Counted from the first letter of the stretch, positions 1-7,167 are shown. The stretch: DNA of 14,550 nucleotides from an uncultured Collinsella sp. (GCA_900542235.1 UQNB01000049.1:1-14550); one strand, 5' to 3'. The notes: generated by a model not told the origin, from the sequence alone. Numbers and translations: made by a program.

Positions 1-1
1 G

Positions 2-1180
2 AAGCCGGCTCGCCGCCGTCGCGGCAAGTTGCTGGGCGAGCCTAAGCCGGAGGCCAAGCTTCCGGGCGGCGTGGTGCAGCCCTCGTTGCCGTTTGGCGAT
101 CCGGAGCCCGCGACCGAGCCTGCAAGCGAGCAGGAGACGCCGGCCGCCGAGCAGGCTGCTGCCGCCGAGACCGTCGCGCCCGCGCCCGAGGCCACCGAGG
201 CCGCATCGGAGCCCAATGACCGCCTGGCCGCCATGATGCGCCGCAGCGCCCGCCGCGAGGAAGCCTACGTGCCCACCTCGCAGCTCCGCCGCTTCACCCT
301 GCCCGATTCGGCGCCCATCATGCGCCGCGTCATGGGCTTTCTGTCCGACCAGGCCCGCACGCTCATCCATGCCGGCGTGTCGCGCGACCGCATCTGCATC
401 GATCCTGGCCCGGGCTTTGGTAAGTCGGCTAACGAGGACATCGTCATCCAGCGCGAGACTGCCAAGATGGCGTCACTGGGCTATCCGCTCATGTGTGCCG
501 TGTCGCGCAAGCGCTTTGTGGGCGCCGTCTCTGGCGTGACCGAGACCGCCGAGCGCGATGCCGCTACGTTTGGCGTGTGCCTGGGCGCCATCCAGGCCGG
601 TGCCAACATCGTGCGCGTGCACGACGCCGCGGGTTTTGCGCAGTTCCTGAACGGCTACTGGGCGGTTGCCAAGCCACAGCCGCGCCGCGCGTTTGTGGCC
701 GTGGGCTCCAACCTGGGGCATCGCTGCGACAACATCCGCGCCGCACGCGAGATGATCGCCGAGATTCCACTCACCTGCGTGTCCAACTCCTCCAAGATTT
801 ACGAGAGCGAGCCGGCCTACGAGACGCGCCAGGACGCGTTTGCCAACGCCGTCATCGAGATCAAGACCGAGCTGGCGCCGCTGGTACTGCTCGATGAGCT
901 CATGAAGATCGAGGCCGAGCTGGGGCGCGACCGCTCCAAGAAGGCCAAGGCCAACGGTCCGCGCACCATCGACTTGGACCTGCTGTGGATGGATGGCGAG
1001 ACTCACGGCGGCAAGAAGCTGCGCCTGCCGCATCCGCTGATCGGCGAGCGCGACTTTGTGCTGGTGCCGCTCGAGGACCTGATGCACGACCCGGCTCGGT
1101 TCTTCCGCTACAACGGCGTCGAGGTCAAGGAGCCCGAGGATCGCGTGGGCCATATCGTGGGCGAATTGGGGCGTATGTAG
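2..1180 (+). CDS. folP-folK: Bifunctional dihydropteroate synthase / HPPK (FolP-FolK), 5' end outside window
   Basis: The reading frame is open from the left edge, so this is the 3' part of a larger gene. The first ~100 visible codons are Ala/Pro/Glu-rich low complexity. The C-terminal half of dihydropteroate synthase follows: DPGPGFGKS (nt 401-427), then the SRKRFVG and RVHD motifs. From about nt 680 comes a full 6-hydroxymethyl-7,8-dihydropterin pyrophosphokinase: GSNLG (704-718), GPRTIDLDLL (956-985), LPHP, and the R-x-FVL-x-PL segment. The two activities are consecutive cytoplasmic steps of folate synthesis: HPPK pyrophosphorylates the pterin and DHPS joins it to p-aminobenzoate. The odd part is the insertion, which sits between the MHMxG-type strand (presumably upstream) and the helix before DPGxGFGK, where ordinary DHPS has a short loop. 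HPPK also has Asn in place of the usual aromatic residue before GPR. The stop abuts the next gene's ATG, suggesting an operon. The assignment is secure; the N-terminus cannot be judged. Confidence 0.9.
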   Translation, partial: KPARRRRGKLLGEPKPEAKLPGGVVQPSLPFGDPEPATEPASEQETPAAEQAAAAETVAPAPEATEAASEPNDRLAAMMRRSARREEAYVPTSQLRRFTLPDSAPIMRRVMGFLSDQARTLIHAGVSRDRICIDPGPGFGKSANEDIVIQRETAKMASLGYPLMCAVSRKRFVGAVSGVTETAERDAATFGVCLGAIQAGANIVRVHDAAGFAQFLNGYWAVAKPQPRRAFVAVGSNLGHRCDNIRAAREMIAEIPLTCVSNSSKIYESEPAYETRQDAFANAVIEIKTELAPLVLLDELMKIEAELGRDRSKKAKANGPRTIDLDLLWMDGETHGGKKLRLPHPLIGERDFVLVPLEDLMHDPARFFRYNGVEVKEPEDRVGHIVGELGRM

Positions 1181-1882
1181 ATGATCGAGATGAATGCTGT
1201 TGCCGCCGGTACCGAGCTCGACGCGGCGCGTGACGCGGGCCGCGAGGGCATGTCCGCGGGCTGGTGCGCGTGGAGCGCGGGTGATGCATCGCTGACGTTT
1301 TCGCTGGTCGTGCGCCCCGATGTGAACATGCACGCCTTCCACGGCTTGCCGTTTGTGGCCGCAATGGGCATGATGGACGCGCTCGCGGGCACGGCCGCAA
1401 CGCCGGGCCTGGGGCTTGCCGGCAAGGTGGGCATCCAGTGGCCGAGCGATATCGTGTGCGGTGCGCCTGCGTTTGAGACGTCGTTCGCGCGCGTCGCCGT
1501 CAACGGCGGTGCCGGTGCCGCGGGCATGTTTGCCGCGGTGACGGTGGATATTGAGCGTTCGGCGTTGAGCGAGCTCGGTGTAGATGTGGCTGACGAAGCG
1601 CTGGTCGAGGCGCTGGCCGCCGCCGTGCTGGTCCGCGTGGACGCCTGGGCGGTTGTTGCCAACACGCCGCAAGGCGCCGCAGGGCCGCTGGCTCCCGTGC
1701 TGGGCGAGTACTTCGACATGGTGCCGCTGCTGGGCCGCCAAGTTGCGGCGGTGTCGCCCAACGGTTTGCCGCTTGCGGTCGGTGTGTTTGCGGGCCTGGA
1801 CATCTGGGGCCGCGCGACCATCAAGACCGATGCCGGCGAGCAGGAGTTTCCGCCCGAGGCCGTGCGCATTCGCGGACTGTAA
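1181..1882 (+). CDS. Biotin-protein-ligase (BirA/BPL)-like protein with eroded motifs
   Basis: A 233-aa protein whose ATG follows the folP-folK stop directly; a weak GGGG Shine-Dalgarno lies about 9 nt upstream. A second ATG at 1190 is possible. The layout follows the BPL catalytic domain: WSAGD..LTFSLVVRP (residues 31-46, cf. the S-x-G-x-L-x-FS-x-x-LRP strand), a helix rich in Ala/Met, then QWPSD (86-90) where ligases have KWPND. The C-terminal part resembles the small SH3-like domain (LLGRQVAAVSPNG..., GLDIWGRATIK). The ligase Gly-Arg-Gly-Arg-Gly loop is not recognisable, and the Lys of KWPND is Gln. BPL makes biotinyl-AMP and biotinylates carboxylases; whether this copy is active is doubtful. 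birA and coaX are neighbours in many bacteria and coaX lies just beyond the ATPase cassette here, which supports the call. An alternative is a related lipoate/biotin-fold protein of other function. Confidence 0.6.
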   Translation: MIEMNAVAAGTELDAARDAGREGMSAGWCAWSAGDASLTFSLVVRPDVNMHAFHGLPFVAAMGMMDALAGTAATPGLGLAGKVGIQWPSDIVCGAPAFETSFARVAVNGGAGAAGMFAAVTVDIERSALSELGVDVADEALVEALAAAVLVRVDAWAVVANTPQGAAGPLAPVLGEYFDMVPLLGRQVAAVSPNGLPLAVGVFAGLDIWGRATIKTDAGEQEFPPEAVRIRGL

Positions 1883-1917
1883 CGCGAGGCGCCCGCGCTC
1901 AAAGATAACGATGACAA

Positions 1918-1953
1918 CGAAGCCCTCTTCGGCCTGTGCCGGGGAGGGTTTCG
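1918..1953 (+). terminator. Strong hairpin after the biotin-ligase-like gene
   Basis: A 16-bp stem (1918-1933 with 1938-1953, three G-U pairs, no mismatch) closed by a CTGT tetraloop lies 36 nt after the stop at 1882. There is no downstream T-run, so it is not a textbook intrinsic terminator, but it is the only likely end signal for the folP-folK/BPL-like transcript. Confidence 0.45.
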
Positions 1954-1980
1954 CCTATCTGGGGAATGGGTTGCCAGTGC

Positions 1981-2023
1981 CCTATTCCTCAAAACTGAAA
2001 AATTTTCGTTTTTGAGGAATAGG
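1981..2023. repeat. Palindromic repeat, copy 1 (upstream of ATPase)
   Basis: A 43-bp palindrome beginning CCTATTCCTCAAAACTGAAA and ending GAGGAATAGG. The 21-nt arms pair with one mismatch and one wobble around a central base. It is almost identical to copy 2 (difference at the centre and at the last base). The reverse complement of copy 3 differs from it at two of 43 positions. Confidence 0.9.
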
Positions 2024-2067
2024 ATTAAGGCAGCTCGGTCTTTCGCGAGGTATATTCGCTATAGAGC

Positions 2068-2108
2068 CTATTCCTCAAAACTGAAAATTTTTCGTTTTTG
2101 AGGAATAG
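2068..2108. repeat. Palindromic repeat, copy 2 (just upstream of ATPase start)
   Basis: Same family and same orientation as copy 1, starting 86 bp after it and ending 26 bp before the ATPase start codon. It would form a long hairpin in the 5' leader of that gene or serve as a symmetrical protein-binding site. The ribosome binding site lies just outside it. Confidence 0.9.
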
Positions 2109-2134
2109 CGATAAAAGACCGCGAGGAGGCCCCG

Positions 2135-3331
2135 ATGAAACTCATCAATAGAACGTCATATATGGACACGTTGACGAGTCTTATTGGCGTGCCGGACATC
2201 AAGGTCATCACGGGCATCCGTCGTAGCGGTAAATCAAAATTGCTCGAGGCCCTCCGCGATTACGTGGAGGCACATCTGTCCAATTCGAATGTCATCCATA
2301 TCAACTACAACCTCGATGAGTTCGAGAACCTGCTCGAGTATCACGCGCTGCTCGCCTATGTAAAAGAGCATCGAGTGTCCGGCAAACAAAACTTTCTGCT
2401 TATCGATGAAGTTCAGATGTGCGACGGTTTTGAGCGTGCGATCAATAGCCTTCACGCATCGGAGCAGTACGACATATTCATTACCGGATCGAATGCCTTT
2501 TTGCTGTCGAGCGATCTGTCGACGCTCTTTACGGGGCGTACGTTCGAGATCGAGGTTTTCCCATTCTCGTTTGAGGAGTATCGTCTCTATGGCGACGAGG
2601 GCGAGGTCGACCGCGACTTCGATGAGTACGCGAGAACCGGCGGTATGTCCGGCTCTTACCCTTATCCACTGCAGGAGCAGCGCTATCAATATCTCTCCAA
2701 CGTCTTCAAGACGCTCATTGTGAGAGATATCGTGCAGCGGCATAACGTGAGAAACGAATCGGCGCTGCTGCGCATTGCCGATTACATGATGGACAACGTT
2801 TCCAACATTACGTCGGCACGCAACATTACTGATGCATTAAATGCGGATGGGCTAAAGATAACGAACAAGACGGTCGGTGCGTACATGGGGTACCTGTGCG
2901 ATGCATTTGCCTTCTATAAAGTTCGTCGATATGACATTCGCGGCAAGAAATACCTTAAGAGCGGCGAGAAGTATTACCTGGCAGACCACGCGTTCAAATA
3001 CGCACTGCTCGGTACACGCGATATGGACTGGGGTCGCGTGTACGAGAACATGGTGGCCATCGAGCTGCTGCGCCGCGGATATGAGGTATACGTCGGCGTA
3101 CTCTATAAAAAGGAAATAGACTTTGTAGCAATCAAGCGAAGCGAGAAGCTCTACATTCAGGTGAGCGACGACATCAGCTCGGATAAGACATTTGAACGCG
3201 AGATTTCACCACTGCTGAGCATTGGCGACGCGTATCCCAAGATAATCCTCGCCCGCACGCATCACGAAGCCACGGACCGCAATGGGGTGCAGATCGTGGA
3301 CCTGGCGAGGTGGCTGTGCGACGAGGCCTAG
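2135..3331 (+). CDS. AAA ATPase with C-terminal DUF4143 domain
   Basis: 398 aa, a usual length for this family. The start is fixed by GAGGAGG at 2123-2129, five bases before the ATG. The N-terminal ATPase has Walker A GIRRSGKS (27-34), Walker B FLLIDE (87-92) followed by VQ, and a sensor-type ITGSN (116-120). The FTGR...EVFPFSFEEY segment (132-149) is typical of this family. A winged-helix-like middle (about 205-265) and a DUF4143 C-terminus with E-I-D-F (327-330) and YIQV (340-343) follow; the latter resembles a PD-(D/E)XK-type nuclease core with Gln where the catalytic Lys would be, so cleavage is not assured. Proteins of this class are widespread in anaerobes and archaea; their role is not settled, and a molecular target cannot be read here. 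Base composition is visibly less GC-rich than the neighbours, and the gene is bracketed by palindromes (copies 1-3), which suggests transfer as a cassette. Confidence 0.88.
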   Translation: MKLINRTSYMDTLTSLIGVPDIKVITGIRRSGKSKLLEALRDYVEAHLSNSNVIHINYNLDEFENLLEYHALLAYVKEHRVSGKQNFLLIDEVQMCDGFERAINSLHASEQYDIFITGSNAFLLSSDLSTLFTGRTFEIEVFPFSFEEYRLYGDEGEVDRDFDEYARTGGMSGSYPYPLQEQRYQYLSNVFKTLIVRDIVQRHNVRNESALLRIADYMMDNVSNITSARNITDALNADGLKITNKTVGAYMGYLCDAFAFYKVRRYDIRGKKYLKSGEKYYLADHAFKYALLGTRDMDWGRVYENMVAIELLRRGYEVYVGVLYKKEIDFVAIKRSEKLYIQVSDDISSDKTFEREISPLLSIGDAYPKIILARTHHEATDRNGVQIVDLARWLCDEA

Positions 3332-3337
3332 CAGAAG

Positions 3338-3384
3338 GCCCTATTCCTCAAAATTGAAAATTTTTCAGTTTTGAGGAATAGGGC
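3338..3384. repeat. Palindromic repeat, copy 3 (downstream of ATPase, inverted)
   Basis: A 47-bp palindrome with 23-nt arms, starting GCCCTATTCCTCAAAATTGA; only one position deviates, and it would be a G-U pair in RNA. It starts 7 bp after the ATPase stop. It matches copies 1 and 2 better as reverse complement (2 differences in 43) than directly (4), so the cassette ends are inverted repeats. Between two convergent genes it could also act as a bidirectional terminator, though a clean T-run is missing. Confidence 0.9.
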
Positions 3385-3431
3385 TTCCGTGCTGTCTGGT
3401 CCGCGGCTCGCGCTCGGCTTACGCCTCCGAC

Positions 3432-4205
3432 CTACCCCAGCTCCTGCATGCGGCGGTAGATTTCGCAGATGCCCTTGATGGTGAGTTGTCCGTCGACCAC
3501 GTCGAAGGCATCGGTCGAACCGGCGACGATGCTGGCGAGGCCGCCCGTGGCGATAACGGTGGCATCCTCGCGGCCCAGCTCGCGCTTCATGCGCGCGACC
3601 AGGCCCTCAGCCATGGCGGCGGCGCCCGTTACGGCGCCGACCTTGATGCACTCCTCGGTATCGCGGCCGATGGCGTGCTCGGGCGCCTCGAGCGGAACGC
3701 TGGCGAGCTTGGCGGCTCGGGCGGCGAGCGCGTCCATCGAAATGCGGATGCCCGGCGCAATCGCTCCACCAATGTAATAACCGTCCTCATCGATGACGTC
3801 GATATTGGTCGCGGTGCCAAAGTCCACCACGATTGCCGGCGCGCCGTAGAAAGTTTCGGCCGCAACGGCGTTAGCGACGCGATCGGCGCCTACGGCCTGG
3901 GGACGCGCCGCGCGCAGCTTGGTCACCGCGGCCGTCTGCGGCCCAATGACGATGGCGCCCGCGGCAATGCGGTCGGCCACGGCGTGCCACTCGCGCGAGA
4001 GCTGCGGCACCACGCCGGCAAAGGCGATCGCGTCGACCGCATCGAGCGAAAGGCCGTACATCTTAAAGAAACCCATCAGGCGCACATGAATCTCGTCGGC
4101 GGTATAAGAGCGGTCGGTGGGCATGCGCCATGACTGCACCAGCTCGTCTCCGTCAAACAGGCCCATGGCCGTCTGCGTGTTTCCCATATCGATAGCGAGC
4201 AGCAT
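3432..4205 (-). CDS. coaX: Type III pantothenate kinase (CoaX)
   Basis: 257 aa, the normal size. It phosphorylates pantothenate with ATP in the first committed step of coenzyme A synthesis, in the cytoplasm. Visible motifs of the ASKHA-fold type III enzymes are D-x-GNT near the N-terminus (D6, G8-N9-T10), GADRVANA with the probable catalytic Asp108, DFGTATNID (128-136), GGAIAPG (146-152) and IGRDT (179-183). The ATG at 4205 is preceded on the minus strand by GGAG with a 5-base gap. The gene converges on the ATPase cassette and diverges from tRNA-fMet. No clear promoter hexamers are seen upstream. Nothing is missing, and the identification is secure. Confidence 0.95.
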   Translation of the reverse strand: MLLAIDMGNTQTAMGLFDGDELVQSWRMPTDRSYTADEIHVRLMGFFKMYGLSLDAVDAIAFAGVVPQLSREWHAVADRIAAGAIVIGPQTAAVTKLRAARPQAVGADRVANAVAAETFYGAPAIVVDFGTATNIDVIDEDGYYIGGAIAPGIRISMDALAARAAKLASVPLEAPEHAIGRDTEECIKVGAVTGAAAMAEGLVARMKRELGREDATVIATGGLASIVAGSTDAFDVVDGQLTIKGICEIYRRMQELG

Positions 4206-4342
4206 GTCTACTCCAGGTGTCGGCGTAAAAGGACGCGCACCATTGTATACGTGCCGTCGACGGCGCTCGGCCGCGATTCGTTTACGGTGATAGGGGCTGA
4301 GGGGTTATAAATATGAAGGAATTATGCTCTATGAGATTTTCC

Positions 4343-4371
4343 TTGCCGTTTACCGAACTCCCGCGTAATAT
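4343..4371 (+). promoter_or_regulatory. Sigma-70-type promoter for tRNA-fMet
   Basis: TTGCCG (4343-4348) and TAATAT (4366-4371) are separated by 17 bases. This predicts a start near 4378 and a short 5' leader before the tRNA at 4403. Confidence 0.7.
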
Positions 4372-4402
4372 TCTTTCTTGCGCACATGAGGCGCCCAGAC
4401 AT

Positions 4403-4479
4403 TGCGGGGTGGAGCAGTCTGGTAGCTCGCCGGGCTCATAACCCGGAGGTCGTAGGTTCAAATCCTGCCCCCGCGACCA
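4403..4479 (+). tRNA. Initiator tRNA-fMet (CAT anticodon)
   Basis: A complete 77-nt cloverleaf with encoded CCA (4477-4479). Anticodon CAT is at 4437-4439 in the loop CTCATAA, and the T-loop TTCAAAT is at 4457-4463. Initiator features are present: a GGG/CCC run in the anticodon stem (4432-4434 with 4442-4444), a purine-pyrimidine A11-U24 pair (4413, 4426-4427 region), and a weak U1-G72 closing pair (4403, 4475) in place of a Watson-Crick pair. The sequence is close to that of known bacterial tRNA-fMet. It has its own promoter and terminator and so is a single-gene unit. Confidence 0.96.
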
Positions 4480-4488
4480 AGAACTTGC

Positions 4489-4518
4489 AGCTCGTCGGCC
4501 TAGCCGGCGAGCTTTTTT
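4489..4518 (+). terminator. Intrinsic terminator of tRNA-fMet
   Basis: An 11-bp stem (4489-4499 with 4503-4513, one G-U pair) has a CTA loop and a run of six T (4513-4518). It starts 10 nt after the tRNA CCA end. Confidence 0.9.
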
Positions 4519-4562
4519 ATTATCCAAGGACCATCTTTCGATACGGTCTACAGTTTCTCAAA

Positions 4563-4946
4563 CAATATCTTGATCTGTAACAGATGGACCCGATTTGGAC
4601 GTCTAGCCGTTACAAATCGAGACAAACCAGCGCGCCAGCCTCCGTTTGTCTAAATCTGTAACACGAGGAGTGATTTTTGTCGTCTAATTGTTACAGATCA
4701 AGATTATTCGGAAGTACGGTTTGGTTTGTCTCGATCTGTAACGCCTGGGCCGGTTTTGGTCGATAGGTGTTACAGATCGAGACATTTTGTTGGGATGGTT
4801 TCTATTATCTCGATCTGTAACAGGTAGGGGTCAAAAGTGGGCCTAGCTGTTACAGATCTAGATTGTTGAGGATGGGTCGAGAGGAATGTCTCGATCTGTA
4901 ACAGTAAGACCCGGTTTTGCCGCGTAACTGTTATAGATTGAGACAA
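4563..4946. repeat. Array of ten alternating inverted elements, ~80-bp period
   Basis: The core ATCTGTAAC occurs forward at 4573, 4654, 4734, 4813 and 4894 (steps of 81, 80, 79, 81). Its reverse complement occurs at 4609, 4690, 4769, 4849 and 4930, with one-base variants in the first and last. The full consensus of one element is roughly GGTTTGTCTCGATCTGTAAC followed by AG. Each forward/reverse pair encloses 26-27 nt. Each reverse/next-forward gap is 35-36 nt and also begins and ends with complementary GAGACA/TGTCTC sequence, so two alternative sets of hairpins can form. Enclosed segments share a loose pattern (ACCCGGTTTTGG-like), so the units look duplicated as a whole. The array fills the space between the tRNA terminator and the leader of the flavoenzyme gene. 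No coding potential is seen in it. It resembles a REP/BIME-type mosaic or a multi-site operator; function unknown. Confidence 0.9.
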
Positions 4947-5008
4947 ACCGACGGGCCGCCCCGCCCATCCCCATCCACCCGCCGCCACCTGATATTCGCC
5001 GATTTCCG

Positions 5009-5038
5009 TTGTGCCGCTGTGCCCCCATGCCATATCCT
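5009..5038 (+). promoter_or_regulatory. Possible promoter of the flavoenzyme gene
   Basis: TTGTGC (5009-5014) and TATCCT (5033-5038) are 18 bases apart, about 50 bp before the start codon. Both hexamers deviate from consensus, so this is tentative. The rest of 4947-5084 is GC-rich and shows nothing else. Confidence 0.3.
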
Positions 5039-5090
5039 CTAGACAACTACGCGGCATCATCGCCGCCGCGCCTACAAGAGAGGAATGTCC

Positions 5091-7121
5091 ATGACCGCAC
5101 CTGCATCCAAGCTGCTTCAGCCCATTACGGTTGGCCCCCTTGAGCTCAAAAACCGCATTATGTTTCCGCCGCTGACCACCGGCTACGAGGAGCGCGACGG
5201 CTCCATTGGCGAGCGCAGCCTGGCTTTTTACGAGCGCCTGGCCCGTGGCGGCGTGAGCTACATCGTCATCGGCGACGTTGCTCCCGTCATGACCGCAAGC
5301 CCCACGCCCAAGCTGGCGACCGACGCTCAGATCCCCACGTTTAAGGCGCTGGCCGACGCCGTTCACAAGCACGGCGCCAAGGTCGCGCTGCAGCTGTTCC
5401 ACCCCGAGTACGACGTGCCCGGCGTCGGCCGCATGGTCATGGGTTCCATGGCCGCCGCCAAGGCTGCGCAGGAGGCCAAGGCCGCCGGCGACGAGGAGAC
5501 CTTTGCCGCCAAGATGGCCGAGTCCAACGAGATCCGCAAGCAGGCCTACGCCAAGCTGCACCACGACATGCAGCACTTTGTGAACGAGGCGAGCGTAGAG
5601 CAGCTCACCCAGATCAAGGAGGCCATCGCTGCCTCGGCCGCCCGCGCGCAGCAGGCCGGCATCGACGCCATCGAGGTTCACGGCGACCGTCTGGTGGGTT
5701 CGCTGTGCTCGGCCATCCTCAACCAGCGCACCGACGAGTACGGTGGCTCGTTCGAGAACCGCGTTCGCTATGCGCTCGAGGTTGTCGCCGCCATTAAGGA
5801 AGCCGCGCCGCAGCTGATGGTGGAGTACAAGCTCCCCGTGATCATGGAGAACCCCGACGGCACGCCGCGCGGCAAGGGCGGCCTGCAGCCCGATGAGGCC
5901 TGCGAGTTTGCCAAGCTGCTCGAGGGCGCCGGCATCGACATGATCCAGGTTGCACAGGCCAACCATACCGGCAACATGGGCGACACCATTCCGCCTATGG
6001 GCGCCATGCCCTACAACTGGACGCTGCCCGTGGCCGAGCGCGTCAAGGCCCTGGTCTCCGTGCCGGTGGCCACTGTCGGCCGTGTTGTTTCGGTCGAGGC
6101 CGGCGAGAAGATTCTGGAAGACGGTTCGGCCGATATCATCGCGTACGGCCGCTCGCTCATGTGCGACCCCGACATTGCGCTGAAGGCCGCCACGGGTGAG
6201 CCCATTCGCGAGTGCCTCAATTGCAACAAGGGCTGCGTCGACGCGATTCAAAACCGCAAGTACATCTCGTGCGTGCTCAATGCCGAGAACGGCGACGAGG
6301 CGACCATCGCCATCAAGCCGGGCGAGGGCGACAAGAAGGTCGCCGTGGTGGGCGGCGGTATTGCCGGCTTGGAGGCCGCGCGCGTGGCGGCCAAGCGCGG
6401 CTACGACGTGACCGTCTATGAGGCGAGCGATCACTTGGGCGGCCAGATTGTGCTGGCAGCCGCGCCTCCGCGCAAGGACGAGATCATGCGCTCGGTCGAG
6501 TACTACGAGAAGATTCTGCCCGGCCTGGGCGTGAAGGTCGAGCTCAACCATGCCGCTACGGCCGAGGATCTCAACGCCGCCGACGCCGCGATTGTGGCCG
6601 TGGGCGCACACGACGTGGTCATCCCCGTTCCGGGTGCCGACTCGGACAAGGTCGTCTCGAGCTGGGACGTGCTGGCCGGCAAGGTGGAGCTCAGCGGGCG
6701 CGTCGCCGTCATTGGCGGTGGCCTGGTGGGCACCGAGACTGCCGAGTACCTGCTGCAGCACGGCTGCGAGGTGGCGATCGTCGAGATGCTCGACAAGATT
6801 GCCGCGGGCGAGTCCGAGACCATTCTGCCGCTGATCATGAGCGACTTCGCCGCCCACAACGTGGAACAGCACGTTAAGACCCGCCTGACCGCCGTTACCG
6901 ACGAGGGCGTGGAGGCCGTGCACACCACCGAGGACGGCCCCGAGGAGCCGGTGAAGATCGCCTGCGATTACGTGGTGATGGCCGTGGGCTCCAAGGCCAA
7001 CGCGTTTGACCTGGATGGCGTGACGGTGCCCGTGACCTGCGTGGGCGACTGCTCGGGCGAGCGCACCGCCGACATTGCGAGCGCCATTCGCACGGCGTAT
7101 CACGCGGCCAACGAGCTGTAG
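5091..7121 (+). CDS. Fe-S flavoprotein of the 2,4-dienoyl-CoA reductase / 2-enoate reductase family
   Basis: 676 aa from the ATG at 5091, chosen because the AGAGG at 5079-5083 sits seven bases upstream. The in-frame ATG at 5085 is too close to it. The N-terminal FMN-binding TIM barrel of the old yellow enzyme family (about 1-370) has the RTDEYGGSFENR signature. Next comes C375-x2-C378-x3-C382-x11-C394, the 4Fe-4S ligand pattern of FadH-type reductases. A C-terminal FAD/NAD(P)H half has two Rossmann motifs: GGGIAG (421-426) and GGGLVG (542-547). Such enzymes pass electrons from NAD(P)H through FAD and Fe-S to FMN and reduce an enoyl or related double bond. The substrate cannot be deduced; bile-acid, enoate or aromatic substrates are all known in the family. 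Oddities are an Ala/Lys/Glu-rich helical insertion (about 118-165) and HGD (197-199) where relatives have HGY or EGY with the catalytic Tyr. Monocistronic, with a terminator. Confidence 0.85.
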   Translation: MTAPASKLLQPITVGPLELKNRIMFPPLTTGYEERDGSIGERSLAFYERLARGGVSYIVIGDVAPVMTASPTPKLATDAQIPTFKALADAVHKHGAKVALQLFHPEYDVPGVGRMVMGSMAAAKAAQEAKAAGDEETFAAKMAESNEIRKQAYAKLHHDMQHFVNEASVEQLTQIKEAIAASAARAQQAGIDAIEVHGDRLVGSLCSAILNQRTDEYGGSFENRVRYALEVVAAIKEAAPQLMVEYKLPVIMENPDGTPRGKGGLQPDEACEFAKLLEGAGIDMIQVAQANHTGNMGDTIPPMGAMPYNWTLPVAERVKALVSVPVATVGRVVSVEAGEKILEDGSADIIAYGRSLMCDPDIALKAATGEPIRECLNCNKGCVDAIQNRKYISCVLNAENGDEATIAIKPGEGDKKVAVVGGGIAGLEAARVAAKRGYDVTVYEASDHLGGQIVLAAAPPRKDEIMRSVEYYEKILPGLGVKVELNHAATAEDLNAADAAIVAVGAHDVVIPVPGADSDKVVSSWDVLAGKVELSGRVAVIGGGLVGTETAEYLLQHGCEVAIVEMLDKIAAGESETILPLIMSDFAAHNVEQHVKTRLTAVTDEGVEAVHTTEDGPEEPVKIACDYVVMAVGSKANAFDLDGVTVPVTCVGDCSGERTADIASAIRTAYHAANEL

Positions 7122-7137
7122 TTGAACATCGCGGCCA

Positions 7138-7167
7138 GGCGGGGCGGTAGCACGGATCCGCCTCGCC
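7138..7167 (+). other. GC-rich hairpin in the flavoenzyme 3' UTR
   Basis: A 10-bp stem (7138-7147 with 7158-7167, one G-U pair) starts 17 nt after the stop codon. It has no T-run. It may protect the mRNA end or pause polymerase before the true terminator at 7197. Confidence 0.5.

Noticed and set aside
473..1741. Long minus-strand frame opposite folP-folK and the biotin-ligase-like gene
   Set aside because: It spans two well-supported genes on the other strand, and its translation is His/Arg/Ala-rich without motifs.
4563..4946. The ~80-bp array as a CRISPR
   Set aside because: Repeats alternate in orientation, intervening segments resemble each other, and no cas gene is near. A CRISPR has direct repeats with unrelated spacers.
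4770..7103. A 777-codon minus-strand open frame
   Set aside because: It is the antisense of the flavoenzyme gene and the repeat array. The translation is His/Gly/Val/Leu-rich low complexity with no recognisable domain, an effect of GC-rich third positions.
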